NCBI GenBank assembly: GCA_039707655.1
Contig: CM077676.1
Coordinates: 429,389,379 to 429,453,378 of the forward strand
Origin: Elymus sibiricus
Taxonomy: Eukaryota; Streptophyta; Magnoliopsida; Poales; Poaceae
Length of the DNA stretch: 64,000 bases
Direction: 5' to 3'
Part shown: one piece after another, positions 58,901 through 64,000 of the stretch
Position numbering within the stretch: the stretch's first letter is position 1
How the letters are laid out: each line of letters begins with the position of its first letter
Translations under genes and position numbers: made by a program
The notes under the pieces: model-generated
Told to the model about the DNA's origin: nothing
Database searches by the model: none
The model's input: only the letters and a program-made list of their open reading frames with translations

Positions 58901-59208
58901 GCGATGCCTCTTGTCCCGTGGACCACCGATAAATGTTGTGCCTAACACTGTATGCTTTCCAATAGCATCCGCCCTACCCTCACCAGCATGTAAGCTGTCC
59001 ATCAAACCTTGGTACAGGTCCGCCCTTATCGTATCTTGATGGCCCCATATATAATCCAAACGAGAGTTCTCGATCTTGATGTATGCGTCGACTGCGAACT
59101 GCTGGAAAAGACGCTTGCCATAGAGTATTGGATTGAATATCCCTGGACACATCTGGAATTTGTAGCAGTAGTAGTCCCGCACAGACACACATAGTCTGCC
59201 TCCAGAAG
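55931..59208 (-). CDS. Helitron Rep-helicase (RepHel), main exon
   Basis: This open exon encodes the Rep nuclease and the superfamily-1 PIF1-like helicase. Numbered from the upstream open frame (position 1 at 59359), the HUH motif G-L-P-H-A-H is at 237-241 and the catalytic tyrosine region K-Y-P-F-K-Y-I-Y-K at 374-382. Walker A G-P-G-G-T-G-K-T is at 718-725, Walker B I-W-D-E-A-S at 796-801, G-D-F-R-Q-V-L-P-V at 835-843, and the C-terminal V-N-K-A-Q-G-Q-T and G-Q-L-Y-V-A-L-S-R at 1088-1119. The first ~50 residues of the open frame are intron. A CAG acceptor at 59209-59211 starts the exon at A-S-G-G-R-L. Rep nicks and rejoins single strands, and the helicase unwinds DNA during rolling-circle transposition in the nucleus. 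All key residues look intact in this exon. Confidence 0.92.
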
Positions 59209-59299
59209 CTGCATAGAAAATTAAAACTCGCTGGTGTTGTAAACTGGAGAGAATATTGCAAATTGAACTACTCATGTGACAACTAACTGCAACACTAAC
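59209..59299 (-). other. Intron of the Helitron gene (91 bp)
   Basis: The minus strand starts GTTAGT after a run of GAT codons and ends CTATGCAG. Joining the flanks keeps frame (D-D-D-A then S-G-G-R). Read-through remains open, which is why the long frame extends into it. Confidence 0.8.
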
Positions 59300-60292
59300 C
59301 TGCATCATCATCATCATCATTCTCATCGAGTGGGGGTTCGTTAGATATGTTTTTATCACGACGAGCTAGACGAGCTGCACGAGCTGCCATCACAGTTTCA
59401 TAGGACACACCTTCCTTCGGGATATCAGTATGCCACCCAAGTTCGCCTCTAGGGAAGAATAAAGGGTACAACAGCGCATCATAGCATCCGTGATAGGACT
59501 TGATGCCATATATATCTCTATTCTTCCCTTGCAGGATGACGCTGTTGTCGAACTGCCTTCGGCGTTCACTACCCTCCACCCACACAGCAGCTACTTCTGA
59601 AGTAGTCGGCGCATTATATCTTTTCTGATCCATCCTTTGGTCAAGGTTAAGTGTTATACAATAGTCATCAACATCATCAACATGCCCCATACTCCGGAGG
59701 TGTTCAGAGTATGGGTTGCCACGAAGTATGTCGACCGGTTGTGTGATTACTTGTTTGTCTTTCTCGCATTGCTCTTTGCGGCAACTGCGGTACCTATGCT
59801 CTAAACTGGGGTCATCATCATAGAAGTAGAGCTCCATGTGACTACGATCCAAACCATCTTATTTACCAAATGACCGTATGTTGTGGTACATTTGGCCGTG
59901 GGCACGGAACGTATAGATAGGGTGCGTTGATGTGTTGGTTGTATCACTATCAAGGTGACAATATAGTGAGGTGAATGAGAAATGGCTATTGAAAAACCTG
60001 ATGTTGTCACGAAAATGCCTAGCATCGGGGTCAGCACTCGTCCATAGCCTCATGAGCTCGGGTGGCGTCTCCGAGTTGGCTAGTTTGATCTTCCCCTTAC
60101 GGCAGCAGAACCCCATGGCCTCACGTTCAAACTTCTTCGCATAGCAATGCTTACAGTCTTCCACTGGCTTCAGCTTGTGCGTGTTTGTCGGGATTTTGCT
60201 ATACACCATGTCGTAGGGATCTAGAATGCTTGAAACTGAAGCAGAGTCATCGTCAGCCTCATCCATTTCAATATCCTCATCGATGTCCTCCT
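59300..60292 (-). pseudogene. Helitron protein N-terminal exon with an in-frame TAA
   Basis: From the acceptor at 60293 the frame reads E-E-D-I-D-E-D-I-E-M-D, then a zinc-binding-like block (C-K-H-C-Y-A-K-K-F, G-F-C-C-R-K-G-K-I). It runs on to F-R-A-H-G-Q-M-Y-H-N-I, meets TAA at 59861-59859, and continues in the same frame as H-M-E-L-Y-F-Y-D-D-D and Y-P-L-F-F-P-R-G-E-L-G-W-H. This is the conserved Helitron N-terminal domain preceding Rep. A single substitution could explain the stop. The exon ends in an acidic poly-Asp run at 59300. Confidence 0.85.
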
Positions 60293-60371
60293 CTGAAATG
60301 GTTCTTAACACCATGAGTACAAAAATACGCACATGATATACCCACGACGACGTGGAACATGAGGAAAGTAC

Positions 60372-60470
60372 CTTGCCCAGCGAACATGTAACCTTCCTCG
60401 TCTTCTGAGTCTTCCTCCAATATGACACCCTCTTCTTCACCTATTGTATAATTATGTATGAGCCCCATGT
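60372..60470 (-). CDS. Small Helitron exon (acidic)
   Basis: Bounded by an AG acceptor at 60471-60472 and a GT donor at 60371-60370 (79-bp intron to the next exon). It encodes G-L-I-H-N-Y-T-I-G-E-E-E-G and E-D-S-E-D-E-E-G-Y-M-F-A-G-Q, joining in frame to E-E-D-I-D. It is an acidic spacer before the zinc-like domain. Confidence 0.65.
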
Positions 60471-60511
60471 CTCAAATAGGTTGTGCAAAGATTTTAGTTA
60501 AAAAAAGTTAC

Positions 60512-60783
60512 AGTCATTATTGGCTTGTGAGTGTGTAGGAAGATTTTGGACAGTCTCGGGCATTGGACATGTAATTTCTGTGAATACAACATTAAAGAAT
60601 AATCAGTACAATTATGAACGACCTATGTTAGAGCATTAGCACGCAAAATAGAAAATTACCATTATTAATGATGACTGCTTGTGTTGGAAGTTCTAGATGG
60701 TTGCAACCTTCCGTAGTCATCAACGGATTTTCATTCGTCAACGCATCCACATCATTGTTGGGTATTGAGTGTATTTCGCCAGT
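60512..60783 (-). CDS. Two small Helitron exons (60660-60783 and 60512-60577)
   Basis: Each follows a TATTC(G/A)CAG acceptor and ends at a GTAA donor. They encode T-G-E-I-H-S-I-P-N-N-D-V-D-A-L and E-I-T-C-P-M-P-E-T-V-Q-N-L. The similar intron ends suggest duplication of an exon unit. Function unknown; linker region. Confidence 0.5.
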
Positions 60784-60868
60784 CTGCGAATACAACATAA
60801 AAGTACAGTTATTATAATTTTCATTGACCTATATTAGAGAAGCATATAAAAGAAGTTAAAAGCATTAC

Positions 60869-61285
60869 CATTGTTAATCGACGGGTTTTCATCCATTGAT
60901 GTGGTTGTATTCTTCCTACCACTTGCATGGAAAGCTTGGTATCGACGATACATCAAAGCATTCCTTTCTCCGGGTGTCACATGTTTTCTGTGTGGTACCT
61001 TACTGACATCCATATCAGGGGTCTCCACACCCGACATATGCTCAGAAGCAGATTGGATATAAACAGGGGTGCCATTGACCTCGGGAATAGACCAATCATG
61101 TGTGACTATGGAGCTACGAGCACCAGATGCGTCCGGCTTAATAGGAACAAGCTCATGAATAAACATTGGGTTCTCCATGGCTATGGATTCTTGACTCAGA
61201 GCGTCCCGGCCTGATGCGCGGAGATCCCTCTTTGCTTGCTTTTCTCTACAGTCATATTGGCATAGCGTGCCCTATCCTTGCACGT
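60869..61285 (-). pseudogene. Helitron N-terminal exon with probable frameshift
   Basis: After a GTGCAAG acceptor near 61287 it reads D-R-A-R-Y-A-N-M-T-V-E-K, a motif common at Helitron N-termini. The later part, from S-Q-E-S-I-A-M-E-N-P-M-F through the M-Y-R-R-Y-Q-A-F-H-A-S-G-R-K segment, is in another frame. A one-base indel near the AAAAGC run at about 61245 is likely. It ends at a GTAATG donor (60868). Confidence 0.6.
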
Positions 61286-61398
61286 ATAGTATCAGTTTAC
61301 TCTAATGATAATGCTAAATAAGTAAGATGGTTGGCTGGTGTGGAAAGATCCCAAAATGCGTTACATGCTATTAGTGGTTGGTGTTGTGCAATTCTTAC

Positions 61399-61575
61399 CT
61401 TTCGACGAATTCCTTGTGTCACGCTGCCTTTTTAGTAGTTCCTCTTTCTTCTTGACATCCATATGTACATGTCGTTCCCTATCTCGTTGCCTCTTCCGCT
61501 CTTTGAGATCTATGGGTTGTGGCTGAATGATGGATGGTGTGGATCCATCATTTCTAAAATCGTTGATGTCAATAA
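61399..61575 (-). CDS. Helitron N-terminal basic exon, second repeat
   Basis: Between an ATGCAG acceptor (61576) and a GTAAGA donor (61398) it encodes K-E-R-K-R-Q-R-D-R-E-R-H and K-K-K-E-E-L-L-K-R-Q-R-D. This highly charged helix repeats the next upstream exon. Confidence 0.65.
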
Positions 61576-61661
61576 CTGCATAGCAAAACGACATCACGTA
61601 CTTTGTCTCCACAACCCATGATTATTAACATAGATGCATTAATAATTAGTTGCCATCATAC

Positions 61662-62020
61662 CAGTCATGATGCTTTCTCGCACTTGAGATAGCATATGAA
61701 CAGGTTGCCTCTGGTATGTGTCATTTCTGCTTAGCCACTCGCTATCTTCTTCAGGAATCACATTTTCCTTGTTCTTTGTTGATGATTTTCTTTTTTGATG
61801 GGCTTCACGTTGTCTTTTTAATAGTTCATCTTTCTTCGTGCTATCCATCTGTGCATATCGATCCCTATCACGCTGCCTCTTCCGCTCTTTGGGATCTGTA
61901 GGTTGTGGCTCAACGTCATTGCAATTAGGTATATCAACAATATGTATATAGTTACTGTCTTCGTATGCATGTTGTACAGAACAAAGTACGCTATATGTTG
62001 GCAGGGCTTCGAGTTACCTA
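61662..62020 (-). CDS. Helitron N-terminal basic exon, first repeat
   Basis: The frame reads E-A-L-P-T-Y-S-V-L, then D-P-K-E-R-K-R-Q-R-D-R-D-R-Y-A-Q-M-D and K-K-D-E-L-L-K-R-Q-R-E-A-H, ending at a GTATGA donor (61661). Charged K/R/E/D helices of this type open many plant Helitron proteins. The true start codon is not resolved; the exon may continue upstream past 62020. Confidence 0.6.
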
Positions 62021-63157
62021 AAGAAAATACATTAACGCCTCAAATTAGACGACGACAAGATGCAAATAAAATATTAAGAGAAAATGTATTTATCCTTTTA
62101 TAAATCACCAAAAATTAGATTGTGGCGATCCAAAAAATGCGCTTGTTCAACTACCAATAGCAAGACTTAAGACAGCAGCTAGTTTCACCAGAAGAGAAAG
62201 ACAATACTCCAATACGTATATACTAACACTTAGGCTGACTTCACGTACGTAACCAAAACTAAAAGGGAACCAATGTGGGATAAATCAGAACTAAAGGAAC
62301 CAATCTGGGAATCAATACCTTGCTGGATATATCCCTAGTGATGCTGCCGCTGCGTACCGAGTTCAGCACGTCTGCATGCAATGATCGAGTCCGGTCAGGT
62401 AGTGATCAGTACGTCTGCATGCTCTAATAAAGTCCGCCCAAGTACAGTAGTACGTCTGCATGCACTAATCAAGTTCAGTCATGTACAGTCGATGACGTCC
62501 CGGTGCTGGAATATGTGGCGGGCGACGTGCGGATGCGTCCTGTTGGACAGTGGCGGCCGCTTCAGTATGGTGTAAGACGGCGACGGCGGGAGACGACGCG
62601 ATCCGGCAGAAGACGACCGGTGCTTACGGAGGCCATCTGGAATGGGGGGAGACGAACGTGACCTGTTGGACAGCGGCGAGACGGAGCGATCGGGGTGAGG
62701 CAGAGGTCACCTGTTGGACAGCGGCGAGACGGAGCGATCGGGGTGAGGCGGAGGTCACCTGTTGGACAGCGGCGGCGGCCGCGACGCGAAGGAAAACGCA
62801 GCGATCGGGGTGGGAGACGATGTGATCCGGGCCACGGCTGCGTGGGGAGAGGAAGATGGGCTTCGATGGCAGACGGATACTCAATGCGTGATTGTTGCAA
62901 TCGCTGATTGACTGCCTTTTTTTTTTTTTGCTGTGATGAGTGCACGCTATGGCTGCTATGACCGGTTGCCAAAATTAACGAGGACGTGGGACGCGCGGAA
63001 AAAAAAAGAGGCCAATCGATCCCTGCAGATTTTTTAGGTGGAGAAAACGGAACGCACGACGAATGTGGAGCGAGGGGAGGTGTGACGAAGGTGGAGCGAA
63101 ACGCGCCGAGGGAGCGAAACGGGAACGTTACAGTTTTTTTAGGTAGGAAGAGAAGAG
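62021..63157 (-). other. Helitron 5' leader region with direct repeats
   Basis: I see no convincing exon. TACGTCTGCATGC-type motifs occur at 62367, 62410 and 62451. A 48-bp unit starting ACCTGTTGGACAGCGGCGAG recurs at 62661, 62709 and 62757 (last partial). A 211-codon minus-strand frame here follows the 48-bp repeat and is proline/arginine rich, so I do not treat it as a gene. The region may hold the element's promoter. Confidence 0.5.
62661..62780 (-). repeat. 48-bp tandem repeat in the Helitron leader
   Basis: Units at 62661, 62709 and 62757 share ACCTGTTGGACAGCGGCG and GAGCGATCGGGGTGAGGC. The first two are almost identical and the third diverges after about 18 bp. Confidence 0.85.
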
Positions 63158-63376
63158 AAAACATGTAAGTGACCGTGTGTCTTCCAACACGAGACACTAA
63201 CTACCAGCGCTAATGAGATGCTAATTAAGCTGCCCATGCGCCTCACGCGGGAAGGGAAGGCACTAGCGTCTGATGTATCCTTTTGCGCCAATGCGGCGTC
63301 CGGCGCCAGGATTAGACGGCCTCAACCGCCAATCGACCAGGAACTTGATAGGAAGGCAATTCTGGCGCCTCCCTAA
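63158..63376. other. Unassigned sequence between Helitron and MITE
   Basis: GC-rich sequence without recognisable coding or terminal repeats. The exact Helitron 5' boundary may fall within it. Confidence 0.3.
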
Positions 63377-63649
63377 GGGCATGTACAACGGGGGCGCTTA
63401 CGATGGGCGCCAGGGTCAGGATCCCGGCCGTTTCCCCATAATCCCGTTCAAATCTTGAAATTTGGTTAGCGTCGATGCCACAAGAGTCGTCCGGCGCTAA
63501 ACGAGCTGCCCGTTCTATTTTTTGTGCGTAACGCTTGTATGCTAGCTCTCAGCGTTGCATGCATGGACTTCAAGCCCAGACGCTAGGAGAAAAATCCTTT
63601 TTTATTACTAATCAAGCGCCTGATTAGGCGCCTTGCGTTGGAGATGCCC
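63377..63649. mobile_element. Tourist-like (PIF/Harbinger) MITE, 273 bp, with TAA duplications
   Basis: The left end GGGCATGTACAACGGGGGCG and the right end, inverted, GGGCATCTCCAACGCAAGGC form an imperfect terminal inverted repeat. TAA flanks both sides (63374-63376 and 63650-63652), the 3-bp target duplication of PIF/Harbinger elements. It is non-coding. Confidence 0.8.
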
Positions 63650-63652
63650 TAA

Positions 63653-64000
63653 GCACCTCGCGTTTGAGGGCACCTCCAACACGAGGCGCTAGGATAGAAA
63701 TCCTGGCCGATTAGCGGTTATACCCTCAAATCTTGGGGTCACCCATGGTATCGGCGCAATATTTCGTGTCGGCCGCTTGGCCTTTTTTTCTCACGAGAAG
63801 GTAAACGGTTAGTGCAACAGCCGCCGGTTATTAGCGCCTTAATTAGCGGCCAGCGTTGCGCAAGACGGGCGCTTATATAATTGCTTTTTCTTATGTATTT
63901 ATTTTTGGCCAGTGATAAGCGCCGGTCGACCGGCCTAAACTTCCGGCCGGTCCACCACCCGCCATCCGATTAGACAAGTCGCAACCGCACGATTTGGATC
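63653..64000. other. Edge region with a related MITE fragment
   Basis: GGGCACCTCCAACACGAGGCGC at about 63669 resembles the terminus of the neighbouring MITE, and CTAGGATAGAAATCCTGGCC follows the same family's inner sequence. The other end is not clear before the window stops. No gene is seen. Confidence 0.4.

Larger units (their letters stand above)
55432..63157 (-). mobile_element. Helitron rolling-circle transposon
   Basis: Read on the minus strand, the 3' end is a hairpin (GCCCGT / ACGGGC arms at 55461-55456 and 55447-55442, 8-base loop) followed by ATTTAACTAG and a host T. This satisfies the CTRR rule and the A/T insertion rule. It encodes a Rep-helicase gene on the same strand. The 5' end, expected to start with TC, is not certain. 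The best candidate is the run TCTCTTCCTACCTAAAAAAA at about 63157-63135, which resembles other plant Helitron starts but lacks a flanking A. The right limit may be off by tens of bases. Confidence 0.85.

Noticed and set aside
62562..63197. 211-codon minus-strand ORF
   Set aside because: Proline/arginine-rich frame generated by the 48-bp GC-rich repeat. No domain, and it fits the Helitron leader better.

Overview
This window is plant nuclear DNA, almost certainly from a Triticeae grass (wheat, Aegilops or a close relative). It is built nearly entirely of transposable elements nested in one another. The diagnostic pieces are CACTA arms carrying the TTTAGTCCCGGTTGG / CCAACCGGGACTAAA motif, a BARE/Angela/WIS-like Copia LTR (TGTAGGAGATATGCCC...CCCCTACA), an Athila-like Gypsy LTR beginning TGATACGTCC, a Helitron, and Tourist and Stowaway MITE sequence. 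I found no intact single-copy host gene. The only host-gene remnant I recognise is a cytochrome P450 C-terminus.

Layout. (1) 1-46449 is a CACTA (En/Spm) transposon on the + strand whose 5' end lies outside the window. It carries a decayed gene with a Ulp1-type cysteine-protease C-terminus. (2) Inside that gene, about 3386-13262 is a ~9.9 kb block that looks like mitochondrial DNA (a NUMT). It holds a mitochondrial-type CAU tRNA, a chloroplast-type trnM-CAU and a Gypsy reverse-transcriptase fragment. It splits the protease exon just before the surviving Y-V-C-E-Y segment. (3) Immediately after the gene's stop codon, 13564-45817 is a Copia retroelement in an unusual multimeric form: five ~2.2 kb LTRs alternating with four ~5.3 kb internal domains (period 7513-7515 bp). 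The whole array is bounded by one 5-bp target-site duplication, GATGA. All four internal domains carry decayed GAG-pre-integrase, integrase, RT and RNase H remnants. (4) 45823-46449 is the CACTA 3' subterminal region and terminus.

(5) 46450-49235 holds a + strand Gypsy LTR fragment abutting a truncated minus-strand Gypsy element (gag, primer-binding site, 1.5 kb LTR). (6) 49237-49455 is the P450 pseudogene. (7) 50740-51204 is an RNase H-like (LINE-type) pseudogene, followed by a Stowaway terminus, a short imperfect tandem repeat and a 534-bp retroposed segment with a perfect 15-bp target-site duplication. (8) 52673-55361 is a second, non-coding CACTA-type element containing 338-bp tandem repeats and a clear 5S-rRNA-derived segment. 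(9) 55432 to about 63157 is a nearly intact Helitron on the minus strand, encoding a RepHel protein with the HUH nuclease and PIF1-like helicase motifs. It is disabled by at least one in-frame TAA and a frameshift in an A8 run. (10) 63377-63649 is a Tourist-like MITE with TAA target duplications; related fragments flank the Helitron.

The elements do not form a pathway; they are layers of insertion. The nesting gives a relative order: the CACTA inserted into an older Gypsy LTR fragment, the organellar DNA and the Copia element then inserted into the CACTA, and the Copia element was multiplied in place or arrived as a concatemer. The strongest candidates for something unusual are the five-LTR array, the three-compartment organellar block in the protease exon, and the 5S-derived sequence inside the second CACTA-type element.
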